Shown here one piece after another: positions 25,748 to 34,642 of a stretch of DNA of 64,000 nt. Position numbers and translations under genes: made by a program. The DNA is taken from the NCBI RefSeq assembly GCF_014649755.1, contig NZ_BMTQ01000005.1:434001-498000 (forward strand), read 5' to 3'. Below the pieces are notes generated by a model. It saw only the letters and a list, made by a program, of their open reading frames with translations, did no database searches and was not told the DNA's origin. Numbering within the stretch: the first letter of the stretch is position 1; each line of letters opens with the position of its first letter. The DNA is from Streptomyces litmocidini. Lineage in GTDB: Bacteria > Actinomycetota > Actinomycetes > Streptomycetales > Streptomycetaceae.

Positions 25748-26452
25748 ATGGCGAGGAAGGCAAACACGAGCAGCGCTGACGCTGCGAACCCCGGGCGACT
25801 GAAGCAGATCGCCCTCACGTACCAGATGACCCGGAAGGCCGACCCCAAGGTCGGTCTGGTCGTCGCGGGCGTGGGCATCGGCGTACTCGGTGTCCTCCTC
25901 GCGATCGGCTTCCTCATCGGTCATCCGGTCTATCTGGGCATCCTGGGCTTCGTCCTGGCCCTCCTGGCCGCGGCCATCGTCTTCGGGCGACGCGCCGAGC
26001 GCGCGGCCTTCGGGCAGATGGAGGGCCAGCCGGGCGCGGCGGCGGCGGTGCTGCAGAACGTCGGACGCGGCTGGACGACGACCCCCGCGGTCGCGATGAA
26101 CCGCAGCCAGGACGTCGTGCACCGCGCGGTCGGCCGGGCCGGCATCGTGCTGGTGGCCGAGGGCAACCCGAACCGGGTCAAGACCCTGCTCGCGGCCGAG
26201 AAGAAGCGGATGAACCGCGTCGTGATCGACGTGCCGGTGCACGACATCATCGTCGGCGACGGCGAGGGCCAGGTGCCCCTGAAGAAGATCCGCACGACCA
26301 TGCTCAAGATGCCCCGCGTGCTCACCGGCCCGCAGGTGACCGCGGCCAACGACCGGCTGCGGGCGATGGGCGACCTGATGAGCAACATGCCGCTGCCGAA
26401 GGGCCCGATGCCGAAGGGCATGCGGATGCCGCGCGGCGGAAAGACGCGCTGA
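25748..26452 (+). CDS. DUF4191 family membrane protein
   Basis: This is a 234-residue protein with a short basic N terminus (MARKANTSSADAAN) and two adjacent transmembrane segments (about residues 37-80: VGLVVAGVGIGVLGVLLAIG, then ILGFVLALLAAAIVFG). A soluble C-terminal part follows, with PKGPMPKGMRMPRGGKTR at the end. This is the layout of DUF4191, a family that sits next to lipA in many actinobacteria. Its biochemical role is unknown. A TAAACT hexamer at 25735-25740 with a seven-base gap to the ATG suggests an additional leaderless promoter overlapping the previous stop codon. Confidence 0.87.
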   Translation: MARKANTSSADAANPGRLKQIALTYQMTRKADPKVGLVVAGVGIGVLGVLLAIGFLIGHPVYLGILGFVLALLAAAIVFGRRAERAAFGQMEGQPGAAAAVLQNVGRGWTTTPAVAMNRSQDVVHRAVGRAGIVLVAEGNPNRVKTLLAAEKKRMNRVVIDVPVHDIIVGDGEGQVPLKKIRTTMLKMPRVLTGPQVTAANDRLRAMGDLMSNMPLPKGPMPKGMRMPRGGKTR

Positions 26453-26465
26453 CACCCGACCTGAC

Positions 26466-26501
26466 GGAAAGGCCCCGGACCGAGCGGTCCGGGGCCTTTC
26501 C
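26466..26501 (+). terminator. Terminator hairpin after the DUF4191 gene
   Basis: A perfect 16-bp stem (26466-26481 with 26486-26501) around a GAGC loop lies 13 bases after the stop codon. Confidence 0.88.
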
Positions 26502-26504
26502 CGT

Positions 26505-26590
26505 CTCCTGATCCCCGATCCGGAGACTCCTGATCTCGGATCCGGAGACTCCTGATCTCGGATCCGGAGACTCCTGGTCTCAGATCCGGA
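26505..26590. repeat. 22-bp tandem repeat, 4 copies, ending in the RDD stop codon
   Basis: Copies of CTCCTGATCTCGGATCCGGA plus GA are at 26505-26526 (two variant bases), 26527-26548, 26549-26570 and 26571-26590. The last copy contains the final codons and the TGA of the minus-strand RDD gene. It sits between two convergent genes, after the DUF4191 terminator. Confidence 0.9.
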
Positions 26591-27047
26591 CCTGGACGGC
26601 GCCGGAGAGGCGGTCGTGGAGGCCGCGTCCGTCGCGGTCCCAGATGAGGGCCGGGATCGCGAGGCAGACGAGCAGGGAGCGGATCGCGACCCGGAAGAGG
26701 CCGAGGCGGCCGCCGTTCACGGAGACGACGCGCAGGCCGAAGAGGCGCTTGCCGGGCGTCGAGCCGACGGTGCCGACGGTCAGGACGGCCAGGACGAACA
26801 GGATGAGCAGGGCCCAGTTGCCCGTCGCCTGGTTGTAGCCGTCGGTGATCAGGCCGTATGCGATCAGGATGCAGAGGGCCCAGTCGACGGCGAGGGCGCC
26901 CAGGCGCCGCCCGGGGCGGGCGATCGAGCCGGGACCCTCCTCGGGCAGCCCGAGCTGCTCACCGCGGTAGCCGAAGTCGACGCCTGCGTCCTCGGCCGCC
27001 GCGCGGGGGCCGGAGAGCCAAGATCCGAGTGCTTGCCTGTTGTCCAC
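26580..27047 (-). CDS. RDD family membrane protein
   Basis: This is a small membrane protein of 155 residues. [20 protein letters not shown] near residue 45 is the RDD motif segment with Arg and Asp at the first membrane helix. Further helices include [15 protein letters not shown] and [19 protein letters not shown], and [14 protein letters not shown] is the conserved loop. RDD proteins are membrane proteins of mostly unknown activity, some implicated in transport. The start is taken at GTG 27047, with a weak ribosome site. It is divergent from glnA and ends inside a 22-bp tandem repeat. Confidence 0.88.
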   Translation of the reverse strand: MDNRQALGSWLSGPRAAAEDAGVDFGYRGEQLGLPEEGPGSIARPGRRLGALAVDWALCILIAYGLITDGYNQATGNWALLILFVLAVLTVGTVGSTPGKRLFGLRVVSVNGGRLGLFRVAIRSLLVCLAIPALIWDRDGRGLHDRLSGAVQVRI

Positions 27048-27132
27048 CCGACCACGGTACTGTGCCCGTTTTCGATCACTTCGGCGCGGGTGGGCGTACG
27101 GGGCCGGGGAGGCGGAGCGACACCCGGCCCGG

Positions 27133-27170
27133 TTAACTTCGACGAAACAAATGGGTCATGCTTGAGAAAT
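27133..27170 (+). promoter_or_regulatory. GlnR box upstream of glnA
   Basis: The sequence fits the a-n6-b-n6-a-n6-b pattern known for Streptomyces GlnR. TTAAC at 27133-27137, GAAAC at 27144-27148, GTCAT at 27155-27159 and GAAAT at 27166-27170 are each separated by six bases. A possible -10 box TATGGT follows at 27181-27186. GlnR would activate glnA under nitrogen limitation. Confidence 0.88.
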
Positions 27171-27269
27171 CCCGTCTGCCTATGGTCGGGTCCAGCGTGT
27201 GCCACCGCACTGGCCGCACGACCGAGCTGCAACCCCGCCCCTCCCCGGGCCGGGAGTAGGAGGAGTTGG

Positions 27270-28691
<1,422 letters not shown>

Positions 28692-28712
28692 ACCGCGGGG
28701 CCACCGCCCGAA

Positions 28713-28758
28713 GCCGTCGGCCGTGTCCCTCCCTCCGGGGAGGGACACGGCCGACGGC
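28713..28758 (+). terminator. Terminator hairpin after glnA
   Basis: A perfect 21-bp stem (28713-28733 with 28738-28758) around a TCCG loop begins 21 bases after the stop codon. It is one of the strongest hairpins in the window. Confidence 0.92.
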
Positions 28759-28763
28759 CGTTT

Positions 28764-28934
28764 CCGGCGCCCCTCTCCCGTGGCTCCCGGGCCGTCCTCG
28801 CACACTTCGGCCTCGCCGTGGACGACCCGGAGGTGCTGCTGAGCGCGGCAGCGGTCGGCCTGGTCCTCGATGCCTGGCGCGGCACAGGGCGGGCGCTGCT
28901 CGACGAGCCGGAGGGCGGGGGTGCGGAGGAGTGA
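28764..28934 (+). pseudogene. Possible remnant of a small protein gene (no start codon)
   Basis: Between the glnA terminator and the cyclodipeptide synthase gene one frame stays open to TGA at 28932-28934. It reads RAVLAHFGLAVDDPEVLLSA then AVGLVLDAWRGTGRALLDEP, with normal amino-acid composition and GC-rich codons. I find no ATG, GTG or TTG in frame before it. It may be the C-terminal end of a gene whose front was lost, perhaps at the time the cyclodipeptide synthase pair arrived. It could also be chance in GC-rich DNA. Confidence 0.3.
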
Positions 28935-28984
28935 AGCACTACGAATGTGCGAACAGCTGACGAACTCCTGTCTGTACCTGCCGG

Positions 28985-28990
28985 TAGGGT
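28985..28990 (+). promoter_or_regulatory. Candidate -10 box (TAGGGT) before the cyclodipeptide synthase gene
   Basis: TAGGGT is an exact match to the Streptomyces -10 preference TAGRRT and lies about 90 bases before the ATG at 29078. I see no clear -35 hexamer, so an alternative or regulated promoter is possible. A second hexamer, TAGCGT, at 29014-29019 is another option. Confidence 0.4.
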
Positions 28991-29077
28991 CTTCACTCTC
29001 CGCGACTGACCGATAGCGTGTCGTCGTCGCTGCCGCCACACCCGGAGCACAGGGCTCCGCTGGGACTAGCTGGCGCG

Positions 29078-29818
29078 ATGAGGACTGCCTACGTGACACA
29101 GGCGGCTTTCGCCCCTGCCGAGACGCTCCGACTCCAGCCGTACACCGATCACTGCCGCGTCATCGCCGACGAGGGCGCGCACGTGGTCATCGGCGTCTCC
29201 CCGGGAAACAGTTATTTCACCGCCCAGCGGCTGCGCGAGCTGACGCGCTGGGGCTCGGACCACTTCGATCAGGTCGATCTCGTCTACACCGATCTGCATG
29301 TCGCCGACATGTACGAGGCGCTGGGGTACGGGGCCGACGAGGCGCGGCGGAAGGCCGTCAAGAACCTGCGGGGGGTGCGGGCGAAGGTCGGCGCGGCCGT
29401 GGCGGAGGCCGATCCCACGGGGGTGCGGGTACGGGCCCGCGGGATGTCGGAGTTCGGGGACGTCCCGGCCTACCGCGAGCTGCACCGCACGGTGCTCGAC
29501 GCGGTGGCCGCGGACCCCGTGGTGCGGGAGACCTGCGATGCGCTGACCGGGATCTTCCTGGCCGGGAAGCTGGCGCCGGGGCAGCGGACGGACGAACGGC
29601 AGCGGGAGGTGTGCCGGGCGTACATCTGCGCCGAGGTGCCGCTGTTCCTGGACACGCCCGCGATCCTCGGCGTGCCGTCCTCGCTCAACTGCTACCACCA
29701 GGCCCTGCCCCTGGCCGATCTGCTGTACGGGCGGGGGTCCGGGCTCCGGGCCTCGCGCAACCAGGGCCACGGCATCCTCACCCCCGTCGAGAACACCGTC
29801 GAAGGAGCCGCGCGATGA
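29078..29818 (+). CDS. tRNA-dependent cyclodipeptide synthase, Rv2275-like
   Basis: This enzyme takes two aminoacyl-tRNAs and makes a cyclic dipeptide by a ping-pong mechanism. It has 246 residues and a class Ic aminoacyl-tRNA synthetase-like fold. The nucleophile motif GVSPGNSYF holds Ser41 and Asn44. [17 protein letters not shown] holds the catalytic Tyr182 and Glu186. LNCYHQ holds Tyr206 and His207, placing it in the NYH subfamily. Long stretches ([22 protein letters not shown]) match what I remember of M. tuberculosis Rv2275, which makes cyclo(Tyr-Tyr). The next gene, a P450, overlaps its stop codon as ATGA. The start is uncertain: ATG 29078 has no good ribosome site and GTG 29018 would add 20 residues. 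T- and A-ending codons are commoner than in neighbouring genes near its front. Confidence 0.93.
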   Translation: MRTAYVTQAAFAPAETLRLQPYTDHCRVIADEGAHVVIGVSPGNSYFTAQRLRELTRWGSDHFDQVDLVYTDLHVADMYEALGYGADEARRKAVKNLRGVRAKVGAAVAEADPTGVRVRARGMSEFGDVPAYRELHRTVLDAVAADPVVRETCDALTGIFLAGKLAPGQRTDERQREVCRAYICAEVPLFLDTPAILGVPSSLNCYHQALPLADLLYGRGSGLRASRNQGHGILTPVENTVEGAAR

Positions 29819-31008
29819 GCGTCGCCGTCGAGAACCTGCCCGCCTTCCCCTTCGACTGGGACGGGACCCGGCTGCCCGCCGAGGTCGACGCGCTGCGCGC
29901 CGAGCCGGTGCGGAAGGTCCGCACGATCGCCGGGGCCGAGGCCTGGCTGGTCTCCTCGTACGAGCTGTGCCGGCAGGTCCTGGAGGACCCGAGGTTCAGC
30001 CTGAAGGACACCTCGGCGCCGGGGGCGCCCCGGCAGTACGCGCTGACGATCCCGCCGCACGTGGTGAACAACATGGGCAACATCACCGGAGCCGGGCTGC
30101 GCAAGGCCGTCATGAAGGCGATCAACCCGAAGGCGCCCGGCCTGGAGGAGTGGCTGCGGGAACGGGCCGGGGCCCTGGTGGACGCGCTGGTCGCCGAGGG
30201 GGCGCCCGGGGAGCTGCGGGGCGCCTACGCCGATCCGTACTCGGCAGGGCTGCACTGCCGGATGCTGGGCATCCCGGAGGAGGACGGGCCGCGGCTGCTG
30301 CGCAGTCTGGACGTGGCCTTCATGAACGCGCCGCGCGAGATCGAGGCGGCCCGGCTCCACTGGGACCGGGACATCGCGTACATGACGGAGCGGCTCGACG
30401 ATCCGGCGACGGGCGGCCTGATGGCGGAGCTCGCGGCGCTGCGCGAGGACCCGGAGTACGCCCATCTGCCGGACGAGATGCTGGCGACGGTGGGCGTGAC
30501 GCTGTTCGGGGCCGGGGTGATCTCCACCGCCGGGTTCCTGACGATGGCGCTGGTGTCGGTGCTGACCCGGCCGGACGTGCGGGAGGCGCTGACCGCCGAC
30601 GGCGGGCGCGGGGTCGCCGGGGCGATGGACGAGCTGCTGCGGGTCAACCTGTCGATCGGCGACGGGCTGCCGCGCCTCGCCCTGGAGGACGTACGGCTGG
30701 GCGAGGCCGAGGTGCGGGCCGGCGAGCTCGTCCTGGTGCTCGTGGAGGCCGCGAACCACGATCCGGAGCGCTTCCCGGACCCGCTGGCCTTCCGGCCCGA
30801 CCGGGAGAACGCCGCCGAGCACCTCTCCTTCGGCGGCGGGCGGCACTACTGCCCGGCGACGGCGCTCGGCAAGCGGCACGCCGAGATCGCCCTGGAGACG
30901 CTCCTCGGCCGGCTGCCGGGGCTGCGGCTCGCGGTCCCGGTCGAGCAGCTGGTGTGGCGCACCAACTTCATGAAGCGGCTCCCCGAGCGGCTGCCGGCGG
31001 CCTGGTAG
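29815..31008 (+). CDS. Cytochrome P450, CYP121-like (mycocyclosin synthase type)
   Basis: This is a heme monooxygenase-fold enzyme of 397 residues. In M. tuberculosis, CYP121 makes a carbon-carbon bond between the two tyrosine rings of cyclo(Tyr-Tyr) to give mycocyclosin. The match by memory covers the whole length: [30 protein letters not shown] (Asn86), [10 protein letters not shown] (Trp183), [11 protein letters not shown] in the I helix (Ala234, Ser238) and the heme loop [20 protein letters not shown] with Cys346. The unusual Cys-Pro of CYP121 is kept, but Ala replaces the following Gly. Lys387 stands where CYP121 has Arg386, and Leu replaces Phe230. It overlaps the cyclodipeptide synthase gene by four bases, so translation is coupled. 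A ferredoxin partner is not encoded nearby. Confidence 0.93.
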   Translation: MSVAVENLPAFPFDWDGTRLPAEVDALRAEPVRKVRTIAGAEAWLVSSYELCRQVLEDPRFSLKDTSAPGAPRQYALTIPPHVVNNMGNITGAGLRKAVMKAINPKAPGLEEWLRERAGALVDALVAEGAPGELRGAYADPYSAGLHCRMLGIPEEDGPRLLRSLDVAFMNAPREIEAARLHWDRDIAYMTERLDDPATGGLMAELAALREDPEYAHLPDEMLATVGVTLFGAGVISTAGFLTMALVSVLTRPDVREALTADGGRGVAGAMDELLRVNLSIGDGLPRLALEDVRLGEAEVRAGELVLVLVEAANHDPERFPDPLAFRPDRENAAEHLSFGGGRHYCPATALGKRHAEIALETLLGRLPGLRLAVPVEQLVWRTNFMKRLPERLPAAW

Positions 31009-31020
31009 CGGACGGGGTCC

Positions 31021-31062
31021 GGCGACGGCGCTGCCCGGCCCCGCCCGGGCAGCGCCATCGCC
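31021..31062. terminator. Bidirectional terminator after the P450 gene
   Basis: GGCGCTGCCCGG at 31027-31038 pairs with its complement at 31045-31056. The outer bases GGCGA at 31021-31025 pair with TCGCC at 31058-31062. It ends both the P450 and the convergent small gene. Confidence 0.75.
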
Positions 31063-31066
31063 GGTG

Positions 31067-31342
31067 TCAGCGGCCGTAGCGGATCAGGGCGCGGACCATG
31101 CGGCACGTGGTGTCGGAAGGCGGGCGGATGCCGATGTCGGCGGCCGTCGCGCTTATCGCCGCGTTCGTCGCCTTCGACGGGACGTAGACGCCGGCGTCGA
31201 GCAGCGCGATCGCGAGGCGCATGGCCTTCAGACGGCGGTTGTGGGACACGTACCACTCACGGGGGCGGCCCGCGGGGAGCGGCTTCTTCTCGAGCGGCTT
31301 CCAGGGTTCGAGGGACGGCGTCCGGATCACGGCGAGAGCCAT
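31067..31342 (-). CDS. Conserved hypothetical protein (91 residues)
   Basis: This is a small basic soluble protein that starts MALAVIRTPSLEPWKPLEKK and ends ISATAADIGIRPPSDTTCRM then VRALIRYGR. A perfect AGGAGG lies six bases before the ATG, which supports a real gene. I see no membrane segment or known motif. The central RLKAMRLAIALLDAGVYVPS could be a DNA- or protein-binding helix pair, but that is a guess. It converges on the P450 gene and is divergent from the ArsC-like gene. Confidence 0.7.
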   Translation of the reverse strand: MALAVIRTPSLEPWKPLEKKPLPAGRPREWYVSHNRRLKAMRLAIALLDAGVYVPSKATNAAISATAADIGIRPPSDTTCRMVRALIRYGR

Positions 31343-31490
31343 GGGCTACCTCCTGGCGAACGGTAGGCGCGGGCCCTCCTCGGGACCCTCACCTTCACCC
31401 CCCATTTTAGAGACCCCCACTGACAATCGCTGCTGGCCAGGTGGGGTTTGGGGGGTGTTCCAGAGAACCGTGGGGGGTACCGTACGGGCC

Positions 31491-31850
31491 ATGGAGATCT
31501 GGATCAATCCCGCCTGTTCCAAGTGCCGCGGCGCCCTCACCCTCCTCGACGCGGAGGGTGCCGACTACACCGTGCGCCGCTATCTGGAGGACGTCCCCTC
31601 GCCCGAGGAGATCCGGGCGGTGCTCGACCGGCTCGGGCTCGAACCCTGGGACATCACGCGGACCGGCGAGGACGTCGCCGAGGAGCTCGGCGTGAAGGAG
31701 TGGCCCCGGGACGGGACCGCCCGGGAGAAGTGGATCGGGGCGCTCTCCGCCCACCCCGAGCTGATCCAGCGGCCCATCATCACGGCGGAGGACGGCACGG
31801 CCGTCGTCGGCCGCACCGAGGAGGCCGTGCGGGACGCGCTCTCCCGCTGA
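31491..31850 (+). CDS. ArsC/Spx-family thioredoxin-fold protein (arsenate reductase-like)
   Basis: This is a small cytoplasmic thioredoxin-fold protein of 119 residues. The N-terminal INPACSKCRGALTLLDAEG carries the active cysteine of ArsC proteins in a C-x2-C form, and PELIQRPIITAEDGTAVVGR carries the conserved arginine and RPII stretch. Glutaredoxin-dependent arsenate reductases and redox regulators of the Spx/MgsR type share this fold, and no other ars genes are nearby, so arsenate reduction is uncertain. There is no ribosome site. A TACCGT hexamer 7 bases upstream suggests a leaderless transcript. Confidence 0.85.
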   Translation: MEIWINPACSKCRGALTLLDAEGADYTVRRYLEDVPSPEEIRAVLDRLGLEPWDITRTGEDVAEELGVKEWPRDGTAREKWIGALSAHPELIQRPIITAEDGTAVVGRTEEAVRDALSR

Positions 31851-31921
31851 GCGCGAGGACGGGGCCGGGAGCCCGGGACGGGTCCGTCTCCGGACCCCGG
31901 CGCCGGGGCCGTCCGCCGCCC

Positions 31922-32827
31922 TCAGACGCGGGCCGCCCGGTGCTCCGCCTCCTCCAGGATCTCCGTGACGCGCAGGCCGAAGCGGGCGTCGCAGGGATGG
32001 GGCTCGCCGGTGCGGGCCGCGGTGACGAGGGCGTCCACGGCCGCGGCGAAGGCCCCCACCGCGCCGTCCCAGCGGGGCATCTCGACCCGGCCCCGGCTGC
32101 CGTGCAGGGTGAGGGCCGCCTCCGCCGCCTCCGGGGGCGCGCTCAGGGTGAGCGTGGCCGTGCTGCTCGCTCCCGAGCCGTGCCGCAGCACCAGGTGGTG
32201 GGTGCCGTCGGGGCCCGGGACGGCGGTGATGTCGGTGACGTCTCCGAGGACCGGCAGGTAGACGGAGAGGACGTGCGGGCCGACGTCCCAGAGGCCGCCC
32301 TTCTCCCGCCGCCACGGCGAGGCCGCGTAGGCGCTGACGGAGCCGGGGCCGTAGAGCGAGCCCAGCCAGTGGGCCTCGCCCAGGAACCAGCCGCCCGCCG
32401 CCGCCTGCTCGTCGATCCAGCGGGCCGTCGGCTCCGCGAACCGCAGGGTGCAGAAGACCACCGAGGCGACCCCGGCCGCCTCCACGGCCTCGGCCACCCG
32501 GCGGGCGAGCGTCACCGTCGTCGCGACCGGCTTGTCGAGCAGGACGTGGCAGCCGGCCTCCGCAGCCCGCACCGCGAGGGACGCCTGGACGTCGGGCGGG
32601 AGGGCCAGGGCGACGGCGTCGCTCGCGGCGAGGAGGGCGTCCACGTCCTCGTACGCCCGGGTGCCGGACGCGGCGGCGAGCTCGGCCGCCGCCTCGGGAC
32701 GTCTGCCCCACACCCCGCTGAACTCGACGCCCGGGTGCCCGGCGAGCGCGGGCGCGTGCGTCCGCGCGGCCCACGGGCCGGTGCCGAGCAGTCCGATGCG
32801 GGGCTTCGCGCCCAGGTGCTTCGCCAT
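31922..32827 (-). CDS. Gfo/Idh/MocA family NAD(P)-dependent oxidoreductase
   Basis: This is a predicted sugar- or cyclitol-type dehydrogenase of 301 residues. The Rossmann start IGLLGTGPWAARTHAPAL is followed by VLLDKPVATTVTLARR, which holds the family DKP lysine motif. The C-terminal alpha/beta domain includes EKGGLWDVGPHVLSVYLP, with the DxGxH active-site pattern. It starts at 32827 (MAKHLGAKPRIG). CAGACT six bases before the ATG suggests a leaderless transcript. It is convergent with the ArsC-like gene, with no operon partners. The substrate is unknown. Confidence 0.88.
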   Translation of the reverse strand: MAKHLGAKPRIGLLGTGPWAARTHAPALAGHPGVEFSGVWGRRPEAAAELAAASGTRAYEDVDALLAASDAVALALPPDVQASLAVRAAEAGCHVLLDKPVATTVTLARRVAEAVEAAGVASVVFCTLRFAEPTARWIDEQAAAGGWFLGEAHWLGSLYGPGSVSAYAASPWRREKGGLWDVGPHVLSVYLPVLGDVTDITAVPGPDGTHHLVLRHGSGASSTATLTLSAPPEAAEAALTLHGSRGRVEMPRWDGAVGAFAAAVDALVTAARTGEPHPCDARFGLRVTEILEEAEHRAARV

Positions 32828-32875
32828 GCCCCCAGTCTGCCGGGCGGCACCGACAACGGTCCGGGCGGGGCCACC

Positions 32876-33110
32876 CCGCGCCCGTGGTCCGACCGGGGGC
32901 TCCGCGGCAGTCGTCCACGACCGCCCCGCGACCGGTCGTCCACGACCGCCCCGCCGCCCGTGGTCCGGCCCGGGGTCCGCGGCCGGCCGGACCACGGCCG
33001 CCCCTCCCCGCGCGGCCCGACCCGACCGCCCCGCGACCGGTCGTCCGGCGGCCGTCCCGCCGCCCGTGGTCCGACCGCGCGCCCCGGCCCCGCCTCCCCG
33101 CCCCTAATCC
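32876..33110. repeat. GC-rich mixed direct/inverted repeats in a 432-base intergenic region
   Basis: The gap between the oxidoreductase and the vWA gene contains repeated blocks: CCGCCCGTGGTCCG-like sequence three times (near 32877, 32953 and 33056), its complement CGGACCACGG once, and CGACCGCCCCGCGACCGGTC near 32919 and 33028. There is no reading frame with codon bias in the right register. The last 140 bases before 33260 probably carry the promoter of the vWA gene. I cannot assign the repeats to a known family. Confidence 0.7.
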
Positions 33111-33259
33111 GCTGGCGGACCTCCCCCCGCCCGGTGTTAGCGTTCCGGCGCCGGCCGCGGGACTCCGGTGCGACTTCCGGAACCTGCCTCTGAAGCAACG
33201 TCTTCGCTGTTCGCGCCCTCATTCCCCGGCCGGCACCCGCGCGCTGGAAGGAGAGCACC

Positions 33260-34642
33260 GTGTCCGAACTCGTCGCCGCCGAGGACGTGCTCCTCTTCGT
33301 CAACGCCGCCGTGACCGCCACCGGACAGCGCGAGTTCCGCTCCTCCGCCGCCGAGCAGCGCTTCTCGCTCGCGTTCCTCCACGAGTACGTGCGCGTGAAC
33401 TACCGGCCCGTGTACGCCGCCGCCCTCGCGCTCGACGTCAACGACCACAACGCCGCGCTCGTCATCGAGCACCTGCTCCGCACGCCGAAGGAGGCGGAGG
33501 AGGGCGAGGGCCGGCTGATCGCCGCGCGCCTCGCGCTGCTGCCGCCGCAGCGGGTCTACCGCCTGTTCGGCGCGCTCCGCGCCGCCAGGGTCAACAACCG
33601 CCGCACGCGCGCGATCGTGCGCGCGTGGCTCGCGGCCCGCCCCGATCCGGCGCTGGACGCGGTGAAGTACCGGAGTGGTCTGAAGACCGCCCTCCGGCAC
33701 GTCCACGCGCGGCCCGCCGACGCCGAGACGGGCGACTTCCTCTTCGCGCCGGGCCGCCGCACCCGGTACGAGAACGCCACGCTCGACGCGCACCGCCGGG
33801 CGCACTACGAACAGAACGCGCTGTACGAGCTGCCGTTCACGGTCGCCGAGGGCTTCGCCGCGAAGCACGGGGTGCCCCGTGCGGTGTTCCTGGAGCGGAT
33901 CGCGCCCCGGATGACCCGTCTGGAACGGCTGCGCGCGGACCGGGCGGCCGACCTGTCGGTCATGCCGCTCACCCGGCTCGCCCTGTACGTCCTCGCCCTG
34001 CCGTTCGGCGAGCGGGTGGCGCGCCGGGCCGAGCTGACGGACGCGCTGCGCGCCGCCGCCCGGCGCGCGGCGGGGCCGTACGCCGGGAGCTGGGGGCGGG
34101 TGGCGGCCGTCCTCGACGACAGTTTCTCCTCCTCCGGTTCGGCGGTGAAGCGGCGCCGGCCGCTGGCCGTGGCCCTCGGCTGTCACTTCCTCCTGGAGGC
34201 CCTGGCGGCCCCGGGGGCGTACGCCCCGCTGTGGACGTCGGGCCGTGACGACCCCCTGCTCGTCCACCCCTACGGGCCGACCCCGCTGGGCCTGCGGGTC
34301 CTGGACGCCCTGGAGACCGGTCCCGAGCGTCTGGTGGTCGTCTCGGACGGCTGGGACAACGCCCCGCCGGGGCTCGCGGGCGAGGTGCTGCGGGTGTGGC
34401 GCACGCGCCTCGATCCGGAGCGGCACACGAGCGTGGTGCACCTCAACCCCGTATACGACGCCGAGGGCTTCGACGTGCGCCGGCTCGCCCCGAGCGTGCC
34501 GACGGCCGGGATCCGGGACGCGGAGGACCTGGCGGCCCTGGTGGAGATCGCGCAGTTCGCGGAGGGGCGGACGGGCTTCGCGGAGCTGCGGGCCTATCTG
34601 GACCGGAGGGTGGAGCTGTTCCTGGAGGGGGCGGAGGGGTGA
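33260..34642 (+). CDS. Helical-repeat protein with C-terminal vWA-like domain
   Basis: This is a predicted cytoplasmic protein of 460 residues. The first 250 residues are alpha-helical (HEAT- or TROVE-like), for example RFSLAFLHEYVRVNYRPVYA and NRRTRAIVRAWLAARPDPAL. The rest resembles a von Willebrand A domain with a full metal site: LDDSFSSSG (D286-x-S-x-S), a threonine in GPTPLGLRVLDAL and VVVSDGWDN (Asp near 363). This layout recalls the Ro60 group, RNA-binding proteins with a vWA domain, but I cannot call the TROVE domain with confidence. GGAAGGAG lies seven bases before the GTG start. The next gene overlaps by four bases (GTGA), so the two proteins are probably made together and may act as a pair. 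Confidence 0.7.
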   Translation: MSELVAAEDVLLFVNAAVTATGQREFRSSAAEQRFSLAFLHEYVRVNYRPVYAAALALDVNDHNAALVIEHLLRTPKEAEEGEGRLIAARLALLPPQRVYRLFGALRAARVNNRRTRAIVRAWLAARPDPALDAVKYRSGLKTALRHVHARPADAETGDFLFAPGRRTRYENATLDAHRRAHYEQNALYELPFTVAEGFAAKHGVPRAVFLERIAPRMTRLERLRADRAADLSVMPLTRLALYVLALPFGERVARRAELTDALRAAARRAAGPYAGSWGRVAAVLDDSFSSSGSAVKRRRPLAVALGCHFLLEALAAPGAYAPLWTSGRDDPLLVHPYGPTPLGLRVLDALETGPERLVVVSDGWDNAPPGLAGEVLRVWRTRLDPERHTSVVHLNPVYDAEGFDVRRLAPSVPTAGIRDAEDLAALVEIAQFAEGRTGFAELRAYLDRRVELFLEGAEG

